Counted from the first letter of the stretch, positions 19,578 through 29,233 are shown. The stretch: 64,000 nt of DNA from Halorhabdus sp. CBA1104 (GCF_009690625.1 NZ_CP033878.1:1922001-1986000); one strand, 5' to 3'. Notes: generated from the sequence alone by a model not told the origin. Numbers and translations are program-made.

Positions 19578-20804
19578 ATGTCCCGCAGTCCCTCGCTGCC
19601 GGATCGCCCCACGCTGGACCTCGACCCCGAGATGTCGCCTTCTGAGCGGCTCGCAGCGCTCAGAGAGCACTACGTCGACGTCGTTCGGGTCAACGAAGAG
19701 TTGAACGAACAACTCGCGGCCGTCCGCCAACGGCAGCGCTCGCTCGCCGAAGAAGTCGACACGCTCGAACGAGAAAACCAAGCGCTCAAGACGTCCTCGC
19801 TGTACATCGGCACCGTCGAAGAGGTCGCCGACGACGGCGTGATCGTCAAACAGCACGGTAACAATCAGGAAGTGCTGACCGATCTGCCGACCAACTTGGA
19901 AGGCGAGATCGAAGCGGGCGAGCGAGTCGCGATCAACGACTCGTTCAACGTGAAGTCGACGCTCGAAGCCGAGACGGACGCTCGCGCCCAGGCGATGGAG
20001 ATTTCGGAATCGCCTGGCGTCACCTACGACGACATCGGTGGACTCGAGAGCCAGATCCGGGAGGTCCGAGAAGCCGTCGAACAGCCGTTGATCAACGCCG
20101 ATCAGTTCCGCAAAGTCGGGATCGACCCGCCCAGTGGCGTCCTCTTGCACGGCCCGCCGGGAACTGGCAAGACGATGCTGGCCAAAGCCGTCGCCAACGA
20201 GACCGACGCCACATTCATCAAGATGGCCGGCTCGGAACTGGTCCGAAAGTTCATCGGCGAGGGTGCGAAACTCGTCCGTGATCTGTTCGAACTCGCCGAG
20301 GAACGGGAGCCAGCGATCATCTTCATCGACGAGATCGACGCCCTGGCCTCCGAACGGACCGACTCGAAGACCTCCGGGGACGCCGAAGTCCAGCGGACGA
20401 TGATGCAACTCCTCAGCGAAATGGATGGCTTTGACGACCGCGGGGAGATCCGCATCATCGCCGCCACCAATCGCTTCGACATGCTCGATCGCGCCATCCT
20501 CCGGCCCGGTCGCTTCGACCGTCTCATCGAGGTGCCCGAACCCGATCAGGAAGGCCGCGAACGCATCCTGGAGATCCACACCCGCGAGATGAATCTCGCC
20601 GAAACAGTCGCCCTCGACGCCGTCGCGACCGAAACTGATGGGCTGACCGGCGCGGAACTGGAGAGTTTGACCACCGAGGCCGGAATGTTCGCCATCCGGG
20701 ACAGTCGCACCGACGTCCGGCGTGAGGACTTCACGGACGCCATCGAGAAGATTCAGGAAGACGACCACGAGGACAGCGTCGGAACGCCGGTCATGTTCCA
20801 CTGA
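19578..20804 (+). CDS. pan: Proteasome-activating nucleotidase (PAN)
   Basis: Hexameric AAA ATPase that unfolds substrates and feeds them to the 20S proteasome. Domains in order: N-terminal coiled coil (residues ~15-75), OB-fold ring (~75-130), AAA module with Walker A GPPGTGKTML, pore-loop-type FIGEGAKLVR, Walker B IIFIDEIDAL, and arginine-finger segment RPGRFDR. The C-terminus ends PVMFH, a hydrophobic-aromatic-X tail in place of classic HbYX, which would dock in the alpha-ring pockets. Length 408 residues is normal. The proteasome core genes are not in this window. Confidence 0.95.
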   Translation: MSRSPSLPDRPTLDLDPEMSPSERLAALREHYVDVVRVNEELNEQLAAVRQRQRSLAEEVDTLERENQALKTSSLYIGTVEEVADDGVIVKQHGNNQEVLTDLPTNLEGEIEAGERVAINDSFNVKSTLEAETDARAQAMEISESPGVTYDDIGGLESQIREVREAVEQPLINADQFRKVGIDPPSGVLLHGPPGTGKTMLAKAVANETDATFIKMAGSELVRKFIGEGAKLVRDLFELAEEREPAIIFIDEIDALASERTDSKTSGDAEVQRTMMQLLSEMDGFDDRGEIRIIAATNRFDMLDRAILRPGRFDRLIEVPEPDQEGRERILEIHTREMNLAETVALDAVATETDGLTGAELESLTTEAGMFAIRDSRTDVRREDFTDAIEKIQEDDHEDSVGTPVMFH

Positions 20805-20828
20805 TCCGGAACGACCGCCCCCACCCCG

Positions 20829-21449
20829 TTACTCGAACAGCCCAGAGACGTCGTCTTCTCGGGATTGTCGTCGGCTGACGTGTTCGCCGAGTCGCTGGGT
20901 CACAATGGCCCGCGCCTGCGGTTCCCGCACGTAATCGAACAGGAACGTGACGAACTGGCTTCCCTCCTCGCCAGCATCCAGATCAGCTCTGGCATATTCG
21001 ATCGCCTGCTCGATCAACGCTTCTTCGCTCTCTCCCTCGCTCTCGGCGATGGCGTCGGCCGCCAGCACAGTCCCGTCGAAGTCCAGATCGTCGAGTGCGA
21101 TCGCCTCGCCGTGGTGGGTCAGGGTCGGCGGCTCTCGCCGGTCGACGACCGTCGGATCCTCTCGGACCGCAGCGAGATAGCTCCTGGCAGGCTTGAGATC
21201 GACGCCGGCGAAGGCGTCGCCGTAGCCATCGAGGTACGTCGGGGCTTTCTCGGCGAGACTTATCGCCCCGGCCGCGTTGCCCGAGGTCGCGTGGTGGATC
21301 GCGACGGCAAACTGGATCAGCCCCTGCAGGAAGTCCTTGCGTTCGTCAGCGTCGCTCATCCCGATCCAATCGTGTTCCCAGGCGTCGTGGGCGGTCCGGT
21401 AGCGCCCGGCGTTGTACAGCGCGATACCTGCCCGTAAGGCCGTGTCCAT
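20829..21449 (-). CDS. DUF309 family protein
   Basis: A 206-residue acidic protein whose N-terminal ~70 residues carry the DUF309 signature: ALYNAGRYRTAHDAWEHDWIG followed by FLQGLIQFAVAIHHAT. The family forms a small helical bundle and its biochemical role is unknown. The C-terminal part is a haloarchaeal extension without motifs. It converges on pan with a 24-base gap and diverges from the Nramp gene. Confidence 0.8.
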   Translation of the reverse strand: MDTALRAGIALYNAGRYRTAHDAWEHDWIGMSDADERKDFLQGLIQFAVAIHHATSGNAAGAISLAEKAPTYLDGYGDAFAGVDLKPARSYLAAVREDPTVVDRREPPTLTHHGEAIALDDLDFDGTVLAADAIAESEGESEEALIEQAIEYARADLDAGEEGSQFVTFLFDYVREPQARAIVTQRLGEHVSRRQSREDDVSGLFE

Positions 21450-21572
21450 GCGCCCGGCTTGCGGACGAGCGGACTAAACGGCTCCGACGCCGGCCAGTGC
21501 CATCCGCCAGCCTATGATCACGACGCCATCAGCCAACGCGTCCGGAGTCGGCACGGTTTTTATTATCGAGTG

Positions 21573-21585
21573 GTATCACCGATAC
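21573..21585. promoter_or_regulatory. Small dyad just before the Nramp start, candidate operator
   Basis: GTATC-ACC-GATAC (21573-21585) directly precedes the ATG at 21586, and the A/T box TTTTTATTA (21556-21564) lies about 25 bases before it. The layout suits a repressor site over a leaderless start. Manganese or iron control would fit an Nramp transporter, but the site is short. Confidence 0.35.
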
Positions 21586-22928
21586 ATGAATCGGCCGACG
21601 ACTGCTGTCACAGCCGTGCGGGAGGGTGCTATCGGTGAATATCTCGGGAAGATGGGGCCGTCGTGGGTCGCAGGGGCGATCGCCGCCGGCCCGGCCACCA
21701 TGGCGAGTCTGGTCACGGCGGGCGCACAGTTCGATTACGCACTGCTTTGGGTCGTCGTCCTGTCGGCGTTTGCCGGCGCGATGGCGCAGTATCTCGCGAT
21801 GCGACTGGGACTGTTGACCGAGCGTGGGATCGTCGCCGTCGTCGAGGATCACGTAGGCGAGTGGTGGGCCTGGGTCCTCGTCGCCGACGCCGTGATCGCG
21901 GCCGGGGTCGCCCAGTTGGTGATCATGAACACCGCGGCGACGGTCTCGGCGTCGATCACCGGTTTCGACGCGGGCCTGTGGGGCGTCGTCTGGGCGCTCG
22001 TGCTGGCGGCCGGGCTGGCCGGGCGCGGCTATCGGTTCGTCGAACTCGTCGCGAAGCTGCTGGTCACGGCGGTCGTGATCGCGTTCGTCGCGTCGCTGTT
22101 CGTCGTCCCGATCGACCCCGGCGCGGCAGCGGGTGGCCTCGTCCCGTCGATCCCCGGCGGGGGCGCAGTCGTCGCAGCGGGCATCCTCGGGGGGCCGTCC
22201 ACATCACCCTGATCACGATGCACTCCTATACGATGCGAGCGCGGGAGTGGACGATAGACGAGTACGGCCTGGCGACCGTCGACGTCGGCGCGTCGATGCT
22301 GGTCGCCTTTGGCGCCTACAGCGTGGCGATCTTCCTCGTGACTGCAAGCGTCCTGAGCGACCCCAATCTCACGACGGTCGGCGCGGCCGAGGCCCTCGGC
22401 CCGCTGGTCGGGACCAGCGCCGAGTGGCTGTTCTTGCTGGGACTCGGTGGCGCGGCCATCTCGACGCTGGGCGGCAACACGATCGTCCCACCGTTCCTCC
22501 TCGCGGACAAACTGGGATGGGGCACGACCGTCGCGGACAGTCGCTACCGGGCGCTGCTGGCTGGCTTCGCCTTGCTGTCGGCCCCCGGCGCGTTCATCGG
22601 CGGCGAGGTACTGGGCCAACTCGTCCTCGTGCTGGCGCTTGGCACCGTCGGGACCCCCTTCGCTATTGCCGTCGTCCTCTATCTGCTGAACTCGGGGGCT
22701 GTTCCGGAGGCCAACTCCACGCTTTCGAACCTCGGGGGCCTCGCGTTGCTGGTGGTCTCTAGTGGGCTGGCGGCGAACTTCGTCCGCGAGCAAGTGAACG
22801 CCGGCATCGATCCGCTTTCCGGGGCCGTGCTGACGTTCGGAGGGATACTGGGCATCGCGACTGTCGCGCTGGTTGGCAAGTACATCCACGATCGACCGAG
22901 TGCCCGGATCGACTCTGAGCCGGCATGA
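21586..22928 (+). CDS. Nramp-family divalent metal transporter (apparent frameshift)
   Basis: Probable proton-coupled Mn2+/Fe2+ importer. The N-terminal part gives GEYLGKMGPSWVAGAIAAGP, matching the first Nramp helix, then VTAGAQFDYALLWVV. The frame breaks in GGGGGG (22189-22194); one added G joins AAGILGG to AVHITLITMHSYTM, the helix-6-like H-x-x-x-x-x-x-S-Y segment, giving 447 residues and about 11 membrane segments. Helix 1 has no DPGN motif as in canonical Nramps; GPATMAS occupies that place, so ion selectivity may differ. The stop overlaps the start of the P-loop gene. I chose ATG 21586 over 21514 because of the promoter elements. Confidence 0.8.
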
Positions 22929-23476
22929 CGGACTCGCCGGTCCCACTCAGCGGGACGACGTTGCTGGCCGGTCCCTCACAGGTCGGCAAGACCCGGACCA
23001 CTGCACGGGCCTTCGAGGCGTGGCTGGACCGACACGGGACCGACGGCGTCGTCGTCCTGGAGTTCGCACCGGAAGTCGAACGCGACGGGGAGTTGCTGGG
23101 CGGTCGCCTGGATCGGTTCACGTCTGTCCCAGACGACGTCTGGCACGGCGTCCTGGACGCACACGCGCCACGGGCCGACGCCACGAGCGACGACGAAGCG
23201 CTCGCGTTGGCCCGTGAAAACGCCGAACACGCCCGGACAGTGCTGGAAGCAGCGCCGAAACCGACGGCCGTGTTCGTCAACGACGCGACGATCCCGTTCC
23301 AGGCCGACCACGGGAACGTTAGCCTGCTCGTCGATCACCTGGCCGACGCGGAGTGTGCCGTCCTCAACGCCTTCGAGAGCGACGAACTCGGGGCCGAAAA
23401 TCCGGTTTCACGGCGAGAACGCGACGTTGTGGGGACGCTTCGGGAGCGCGTCGATCGGACGATCAATCTCGAATGA
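22925..23476 (+). CDS. Small P-loop NTPase of unknown function
   Basis: A 183-residue acidic protein with an N-terminal Walker A, LLAGPSQVGKTRTTAR (residues ~12-27), a strand VVVLEFAPEV and a later hydrophobic strand TAVFVNDATI that could be Walker B. No helicase or GTPase motifs are seen. Its start overlaps the stop of the Nramp gene by four bases, so the two are coupled; it could be a nucleotide-dependent accessory for the transporter, but that is guilt by association. Codon use is like its neighbours. Confidence 0.68.
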   Translation: MTDSPVPLSGTTLLAGPSQVGKTRTTARAFEAWLDRHGTDGVVVLEFAPEVERDGELLGGRLDRFTSVPDDVWHGVLDAHAPRADATSDDEALALARENAEHARTVLEAAPKPTAVFVNDATIPFQADHGNVSLLVDHLADAECAVLNAFESDELGAENPVSRRERDVVGTLRERVDRTINLE

Positions 23477-23675
23477 GCAGTCTCCGGGTTGTCGAACGCG
23501 TCAGTACTGGGAGACGCGGCCGGCGGGAGCGCCTCGGAAACGGCCAAGAGCGTGGAACGAAGTTCCACAGACAGTCGAACAGCGGGGCCGCGAGACAACG
23601 GCAAAGCCATGAGCGGTGAGGGTGGGGCACGCCCGGACGTGAACGTAGCGAGCAGAAAACTGCGAACGAAGTGAA

Positions 23676-23748
23676 CGTCCGGACGGAGATTTGAACTCCG
23701 GTCCCTGGCTCCGCAAGCCAAGAGGATAGTCCACTACCCTATCCGGAC
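23676..23748 (-). tRNA. tRNA-Arg (anticodon GCG)
   Basis: The reverse complement folds fully: acceptor GTCCGGA/TCCGGAC with discriminator G, D-arm with GGGTAGTGG, anticodon loop TTGCGGA (anticodon GCG, reading CGC/CGU) and T-arm CGGAGTTCAAATCTCCG. The length is 73 bases. Confidence 0.93.
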
Positions 23749-23864
23749 TCAACTCACCATTTCGCGCTCCCGGATAAAGGGGTTACGGTTCAGCGAGGGC
23801 GACGGGACAAAGGCTCGTTTGAACCTACGGAAGGCCCATTTTCACCCCTCCCAACCTATCGGAT

Positions 23865-24503
23865 ATGGAACGACGCCGATTCCTCAAGACAGCAGGCATC
23901 GTCAGCGCGATCGGGCTCACGGCTGGCTGTATGGACAGTGGCGCTGAAACAGACCAGCCAAGCGAAAACGACACCGACGAGCCGAGCGATTCCGCGACGC
24001 CGACCGACGACGCCACGCCGACAGAGCGTGACAGGACGGAACCGACCGAGGACGGGGGCCAGACCGGGGATTCGACAACGACCGAAGGTGACAGTTCCAG
24101 TAGCGTCGGGTGGGCCAGCGGCGGACGGATTGACGGCGTTGCCTTCGAGTTTTCGTCCGGCCCGCCGGAGTGTGGGCAAGGAGCCGACGAGACCGATATC
24201 GAATTCGACACGGACGCCAGTGAAGTCATCGTGCAGGGGATCATCAGCGGCAGCGATCTCTGTGAGCGAGCCCAACTCACCGACATCGCGTACGACAGTG
24301 GGGAACGCTCGGTCTCGATCGCCATCGAATCTGTCGAGCGCGAGGACTGTGAGGTGAGTGCCCAGTGTATCGCCGACATCACCTACGAGGCGCGACTGAC
24401 CTTCGAGGAGGAGTTGCCCGAAAACGCCTCGGTCAGTCACGACGGCCAGGGCATCGCGAGTGCGGCCCACGGGTCCGTCAGCGCCGGCCCAGACGACAGC
24501 TGA
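23865..24503 (+). CDS. Tat-exported lipoprotein of unknown function
   Basis: The N-terminus MERRRFLKTAGIVSAIGL has a twin-arginine motif (RRRFLK) and a hydrophobic stretch, followed by the lipobox LTAGC. This predicts export folded by Tat and lipid anchoring at cysteine 22. A ~70-residue Thr/Ser/Asp/Glu-rich linker follows, then a domain with several cysteines (PPECGQG, SGSDLCERA, REDCEVSAQC) likely to form disulfides outside the cell. I do not recognise the domain. It stands alone between tRNA-Arg and the RPA gene. Confidence 0.82.
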   Translation: MERRRFLKTAGIVSAIGLTAGCMDSGAETDQPSENDTDEPSDSATPTDDATPTERDRTEPTEDGGQTGDSTTTEGDSSSSVGWASGGRIDGVAFEFSSGPPECGQGADETDIEFDTDASEVIVQGIISGSDLCERAQLTDIAYDSGERSVSIAIESVEREDCEVSAQCIADITYEARLTFEEELPENASVSHDGQGIASAAHGSVSAGPDDS

Positions 24504-24590
24504 AGAGAGGGCGAGAATCGCACGCAAGCAGCGACCCCAAAGCCGACGACAACGCTTAAACGGAACGCTACCGTGCCCATCGGTAGACAG

Positions 24591-26018
24591 ATGGGCGCGA
24601 TCGAGGACGTATACGCGGATCTTGACGCCGATATTTGCGAAGCGGAGTTCCGCGAAGCAGTCGAGGAGAAAGTCGAACAGATGGGGGGCCTGGCAGACGA
24701 GGAGACAGCGGCGATGCTCATCGCCCACGAGCTCACCGAAAACGAGGTCGAAACCGTCTCAGATATCGAGGCCGGCATGGAGGAAGTGCAGTTCGTCGCC
24801 AAAGCCCTCTCGATCGGCGAGTTGCGGACCTTCGAACGGGACGGGGAAGACACCGAAGACGGCCGCGTCATCAACGTCGAGGCCGCCGACGAGACGGGCA
24901 CAGTCCGGCTGGCCTTCTGGGACCAAGAGGCGACAGCCATCGACGACGGGGCACTCGAAGTCGGTGACGTCCTCCGGATCCAGGGCCGCCCCCAGGACGG
25001 CTACAACGGACTGGAGGTCAGCGTGGACAAGGCCGAACCGGACGAAGCGGTGACGATCGACGTCGAGCCAGGCGGCGGCGAAACGATCGACGCGCTGTCG
25101 CTGGGTCAATCGAGCGTCACCGTTCGGGGTGTCGTACTCGATACCGAGCCCATCCGGACCTTCGAACGGGACGACGGCTCGGAGGGGCAGGTCGCCAACG
25201 TCGCGATCGGCGACGAGACAGGTCGCGTCCGCGTGACGCTGTGGGACGAACAGGCCGACCGCGCCACGGCAGTCGAGTCGGGCGAGGCCGTCGAAGTCGT
25301 CGACGGGTACGTCCGCGAGCGCGACGGCGACCTCGAAGTCCACCTCGGCGAAGAGGGGGCCATAGAGACCATCGCAGACGCCGACGTCGAATACGCCCCG
25401 GAAACGACACCTATCGACGACGTCCAGAGAGACGAAACCGTCGACATCGGTGGCGTGGTTCGCTCGACCGATCCCACGCGGACGTTCGATCGAGACGACG
25501 GCTCGGAGGGACAGGTCAAGAACATCCGCATCCAGGACGACAGCGGTGACATCCGGGTCGCGCTCTGGGGCGAGAAGGCCGACCGTGACCTCGCGCCGGG
25601 CGAGGAAGTCGTCTGTGCCGACGTCGAGATCCAGGACGGCTACCAAGACGATCTGGAGGCTTCGGCCGGGTGGCAATCGACGGTCGTCGTGCTCGAAGAC
25701 GGGGCCTCGATGGCACCCTCCGCCGACCAGGGAGAAAGCGACGCCGGGGGCGAGGAAGGCCACACCGGCCTCTCCGAGTTTGCCGACGAAGGCACGAACG
25801 ACGAGAATGGATCGAGCGTCGACGAGAGCGGCGAGCAGCGCGACGGCGAAACGGTCGAGTTTACCGGCACCGTCGTCCAGACCGGTGATCCCGTCATCAT
25901 CGACGACGGTGAGGAGACGGTCAGTGTCGAAACCGGTGAGTCAGTGCGTCTCGGGGAGGAAGTGACGGTGCGAGGACAGCGCCACGAGGGACGCATCGAC
26001 GTCGAAGAACTGTTCTGA
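24591..26018 (+). CDS. rpa: Replication protein A (ssDNA-binding, multiple OB folds)
   Basis: Binds single-stranded DNA in replication and repair. At least three repeated OB-fold units are visible by their shared signature RTFERDGED / RTFERDDGSEGQVANV / RTFDRDDGSEGQVKNI, each followed by a R-V-x-LWD/ALWGE strand. A fourth shorter OB-like segment lies at the C-terminus after an acidic Ser/Gly/Glu linker. No zinc finger is seen. I chose ATG 24591 (MGAIEDVYADLD) because the upstream start at 24573 adds only six residues and the A/T box GCTTAAACG fits a leaderless message from 24591. The histone and deacetylase genes follow on the same strand. Confidence 0.92.
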   Translation: MGAIEDVYADLDADICEAEFREAVEEKVEQMGGLADEETAAMLIAHELTENEVETVSDIEAGMEEVQFVAKALSIGELRTFERDGEDTEDGRVINVEAADETGTVRLAFWDQEATAIDDGALEVGDVLRIQGRPQDGYNGLEVSVDKAEPDEAVTIDVEPGGGETIDALSLGQSSVTVRGVVLDTEPIRTFERDDGSEGQVANVAIGDETGRVRVTLWDEQADRATAVESGEAVEVVDGYVRERDGDLEVHLGEEGAIETIADADVEYAPETTPIDDVQRDETVDIGGVVRSTDPTRTFDRDDGSEGQVKNIRIQDDSGDIRVALWGEKADRDLAPGEEVVCADVEIQDGYQDDLEASAGWQSTVVVLEDGASMAPSADQGESDAGGEEGHTGLSEFADEGTNDENGSSVDESGEQRDGETVEFTGTVVQTGDPVIIDDGEETVSVETGESVRLGEEVTVRGQRHEGRIDVEELF

Positions 26019-26078
26019 GAACAAAGTGATCGCCGCCGGGTGGAAACCCTTAAGACCCAAACCGCCCCCGTGTGGCGT

Positions 26079-26519
26079 ATGAGCGTCGAGCTACCGTTCG
26101 CCCCCGTCGATTCGATCATCCGGCGCAACGCCGGTGGATTGCGGGTGAGCGCCGAGGCGACCGAGGAACTCACTCGCCGGATCCAATCCCGCGGGGCGGA
26201 GTTGGCCGTCGACGCCGCTGCACAGGCCGACAACGATGGGCGAAAGACGCTGATGGCAGCTGATTTCGGCGTCGAAACCGTCCCCGAAAAAGACGCGCTC
26301 GAAGTGCCGATCGCACCCGTCGATCGGATTGCTCGTCTCGATATCGACGACCGGTACCGGGTCGCGATGGACGCCAGGATCGCATTGGCATCGATTCTGG
26401 AAGAGGAAGGCGACGACATCGCTGCCGCCGCGGCGTCGCTGGCCGAACACGCGGGACGCCGAACGATTAAGGCAGCGGACGTCGAAGTCTACTTTCAACT
26501 CCAGCAATACGTTGAATGA
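26079..26519 (+). CDS. hpyA: Haloarchaeal histone (two fused histone folds)
   Basis: A 146-residue tandem histone. Fold one starts LPFAPVDSIIRRNAGGLRVS and ends KTLMAADFG; fold two repeats the plan as VPIAPVDRIARLDIDDRYRV and ends RRTIKAADVEVYF. In single-fold archaeal histones two copies dimerise; here the dimer is built into one chain. The protein is acidic, unlike methanogen histones, so tight DNA packaging is uncertain. Its start follows RPA by 60 bases and its stop overlaps the start of the deacetylase gene by four bases. A TATA-like CCTTAAGAC lies before the ATG at 26079. Confidence 0.94.
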   Translation: MSVELPFAPVDSIIRRNAGGLRVSAEATEELTRRIQSRGAELAVDAAAQADNDGRKTLMAADFGVETVPEKDALEVPIAPVDRIARLDIDDRYRVAMDARIALASILEEEGDDIAAAAASLAEHAGRRTIKAADVEVYFQLQQYVE

Positions 26520-27526
26520 AATTCGGGTACCGCGAGATCTGCCTCGAACACGACACCGGCAGCCGCCATCCGGAGAGTCCGGACCGGTTGCGGGCCATCA
26601 GGCAGACGCTCGAAGACAGTGAAGACGTCACCTACGTCGCGGCCGAGGCCGCGAGCGAGGCGGAAGTGCGTGACGTCCACGACGAGGCGTATGTCGAGTC
26701 AGTCCGGCAGTTCTGCGCCAACGGCGGCGGTAACTGGGACGCCGATACGGTCGCTGTCGAGGCAACCTGGGACGCGGCGATGGCGAGTGCCGGCCTGGCC
26801 GCCTGGGCGGCCGAAGCCGCACTCGACGGTGCGAACGGTGCCCAGACGCCGTTCGCGCTCGGCCGGCCACCTGGCCACCACGCCGTCGGCGACGACGCCA
26901 TGGGCTTTTGTTTCGTCAACAACGTCGCCGTCGCCGCCGAGCGGGCACTGACCGAACGGGACGTCGATCGCGTGGCGATCTTAGACTGGGACGTCCACCA
27001 CGGGAACGGGACGCAGGACATCTTCTATGACCGCGGTGACGTCTACTACGCGTCAATCCACGAAGAAGGACTCTATCCCGGGACTGGCGACATCAGCGAG
27101 ACTGGCGAGGGGCCGGGAGAGGGGACGACACTGAACGTCCCGTTCCCGCCCGGATGCGGTGACGCCGACTATCGCTCGGTGTTCGACGTCATCGTCGAAC
27201 CGGAGTTCGAGGCGTTCGATCCGGACCTTCTGCTGGTGAGTGCCGGGTTCGACGCCCACGAACAGGATCCGATCTCGCGGATGCTCGTCTCCACGGGTGG
27301 GTACGGAATGCTCACCGAGCGGTTGGCGACCCTGGCCGACCGTATCGACGCACCGCTGGCGTTCGTACTGGAAGGAGGGTACGGATTAGAGACCCTCTCT
27401 GCGGGAGTGCGGGAAGTCCAAGACGTACTCAGTGGCAAGGATCCCGAACCAGTCGAGGGAGATCCCGGCGAAGACGGCCGTAACGTTCGAGACGCACTGA
27501 TTTATCAGGGCTTTGGCGCGCAGTAA
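26516..27526 (+). CDS. Histone deacetylase / acetylpolyamine amidohydrolase family enzyme
   Basis: Zinc-dependent amidohydrolase of 336 residues. All family blocks are present: RHPESPDRL at the N-terminus, GRPPGHHA with the paired catalytic histidines, DWDVHHGNGTQD with metal ligands, SAGFDAHEQDP with the second metal aspartate, and EGGYGLETLS near the end. Likely substrates are acetyl-lysine on proteins or acetylated polyamines. The four-base overlap with the histone gene suggests, but does not prove, a link to histone acetylation. It overlaps the convergent CCA-adding enzyme gene by 22 bases. Confidence 0.93.
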   Translation: MKFGYREICLEHDTGSRHPESPDRLRAIRQTLEDSEDVTYVAAEAASEAEVRDVHDEAYVESVRQFCANGGGNWDADTVAVEATWDAAMASAGLAAWAAEAALDGANGAQTPFALGRPPGHHAVGDDAMGFCFVNNVAVAAERALTERDVDRVAILDWDVHHGNGTQDIFYDRGDVYYASIHEEGLYPGTGDISETGEGPGEGTTLNVPFPPGCGDADYRSVFDVIVEPEFEAFDPDLLLVSAGFDAHEQDPISRMLVSTGGYGMLTERLATLADRIDAPLAFVLEGGYGLETLSAGVREVQDVLSGKDPEPVEGDPGEDGRNVRDALIYQGFGAQ

Positions 27527-28857
27527 GCGGCCAATTCCGTGCCGAAATCGGTCGCGAGATCGGCGGCCGCCGAGCCAACGAGGACCTCGTAGCCGTCTTC
27601 GAGCGCGTCTTCGATCGCCGTGCCGAGTGCGACCTGAAAGAGTTCGTCACTCCGGACCAACGCGTCGGCACAGCGGTAGTCCCGTTCCCGTTCGACGACG
27701 TACCGATCGCCCTCGACAAAGGGGCCATACGCATCAGTATCTTGATACGACTCGTAGAAGCCTTCGGCGTGGTCGCGAACGTGCACGGGTGGCCCGACGT
27801 GGCGTTCGACGGCAGGTCGCTCGGCGACCGCAAGTTCGGCCAGCAGGACAACCCGGTCGCCGGCAAACCCATCGGCACGAAGCACGTCGAATCCCCGGCG
27901 ATCGAGCAGCCCGACGATACCTTCGAGGGACTTTTCGAGTTGTGGGTAGAGATCGTCCTCGACGAGATCAGGCGTCGGCAGCGTCACGGCGAGAGGAGTC
28001 GTCCCACGCCGCTCGAAGAACGCACGCACGTCGTCGGGCGAGATCGGGTCGGGATCGGCCGGCTCGAAGAGTGACTCACGGGGGTCGGCCAGTAGTTGAC
28101 GGGCGTAATGCTGGAAGGTTGCGACGTTGGCTTTGGCGAGTGCAGCCCCGACGTTGCGCTCGGGATCGGTGGGATCGATCACGACGAGGGAATCGTCGAA
28201 CGTCGCCTGTCCGTGGGCCGCCGGATCGAAGCGAACGGGTGGCTGCCAGTCGGCCGCAGCTTCGACGAGTGGCCGGAAGCCACCGTGTTCGACCACCAGT
28301 AATTCGGTCAGATAGCCCGAAAAGCCCCGCGTCCGCAAGTCGCTCCCGTAGACGCCGATACCTTTGAGAAAGGCCTTACAGAGCCGGACGTCGGCCGCGA
28401 GCTCGTCAGTGAGTCGAGCGTGGAGATACTGCGTGTGGAACGGCGTTCGATCGACAGCGGACTGGATGGCGGTCGCATCCTCAACGTCGTAACAAGGGAC
28501 CAGATCCACGTCGTAGCCGTCGATCTCGCCGACGACGTATGGGTGTTCAGCGTATTCCTCGTGGCCGTCCGGCAAGACGTCGTGGCCGATTTCGAGGCCA
28601 CGTGTCTCGAGTCGCCCCCGATCAGTTTCGGGCGGAAACCGGACGAAAACGTCGATATCACGATCGCCGGCGATCCAAGTGTCCCGGGCGGTCGAGCCGA
28701 CGAGCATCACGTCCGCCGCGAGGTCGTGGCTCTCTATGGCACGCTCGGCTCGCTCGATAACCGTCTCGGTGACGTCTCGGAGTTTTCGGCGCTCCTCGGC
28801 GTCGGGGTCGACGCGTTCGCGGACGGTATCGAGCAGAGCCGTGACCTCGTCGCTCAT
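27505..28857 (-). CDS. cca: CCA-adding enzyme (archaeal class I tRNA nucleotidyltransferase)
   Basis: Adds or repairs the 3' CCA of tRNAs without a template. The nucleotidyltransferase head is clear: GSTARDTWIAGDRDIDVFV holds the G-S and D-x-D metal ligands, and YDVDLVPCYDVEDA supplies the third carboxylate strand. Then follow the archaeal helices LCKAFLKGIGVYGSDLRTRG and FSGYLTELLVVEHGGF. Length 450 residues is normal for class I. It reads away from the neighbouring tRNA-Asn gene and has a short 3' overlap with the deacetylase gene. Confidence 0.94.
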   Translation of the reverse strand: MSDEVTALLDTVRERVDPDAEERRKLRDVTETVIERAERAIESHDLAADVMLVGSTARDTWIAGDRDIDVFVRFPPETDRGRLETRGLEIGHDVLPDGHEEYAEHPYVVGEIDGYDVDLVPCYDVEDATAIQSAVDRTPFHTQYLHARLTDELAADVRLCKAFLKGIGVYGSDLRTRGFSGYLTELLVVEHGGFRPLVEAAADWQPPVRFDPAAHGQATFDDSLVVIDPTDPERNVGAALAKANVATFQHYARQLLADPRESLFEPADPDPISPDDVRAFFERRGTTPLAVTLPTPDLVEDDLYPQLEKSLEGIVGLLDRRGFDVLRADGFAGDRVVLLAELAVAERPAVERHVGPPVHVRDHAEGFYESYQDTDAYGPFVEGDRYVVERERDYRCADALVRSDELFQVALGTAIEDALEDGYEVLVGSAAADLATDFGTELAAYCAPKP

Positions 28858-28972
28858 GACTGGGAAGATTCGGCAGTGACGGGAAAGCGTAACGGTGCGC
28901 CCGCGACCGCCGGCCGGCAGCGGACTCGAAACGAAAGCCCTATCAAATAACTCCGATTACCTCGGGATGCCT

Positions 28973-29045
28973 GCCGCCGTAGCTCAGATGGTAGAGCACC
29001 ACGCTGTTAACGTGGTTGTCCCAGGTTCGAGTCCTGGCGGCGGCG
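28973..29045 (+). tRNA. tRNA-Asn (anticodon GTT)
   Basis: Folds as a 73-base tRNA: acceptor GCCGCCG/CGGCGGC, discriminator G, D-arm AGCTCAGATGGTAGAGC, anticodon stem CCACG/CGTGG with loop CTGTTAA (anticodon GTT), and T-arm CCAGGTTCGAGTCCTGG. Confidence 0.95.
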
Positions 29046-29233
29046 TCGTTCTACTGCGAACATGACGACGAGCGTAGCGAGGGCGAACGAAGTGAGCCCT
29101 CGATGCGAGCGGTGAAACTGCGAGCGATAGCGAGTCGTCCGTGAGCAGTGTCGACGAAATTCCGTCAGGACTCGAGCCCGGCAGTCCCAGCCCGCAAAAC
29201 GAACATAGTGAGTGAGCAGGACCGTCTTGGGTC

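Noticed and set aside
19143-20801. 552-codon minus-strand frame opposite pan
   Set aside because: Shadow of pan and pepF; the composition is random and arginine-rich toward its end.
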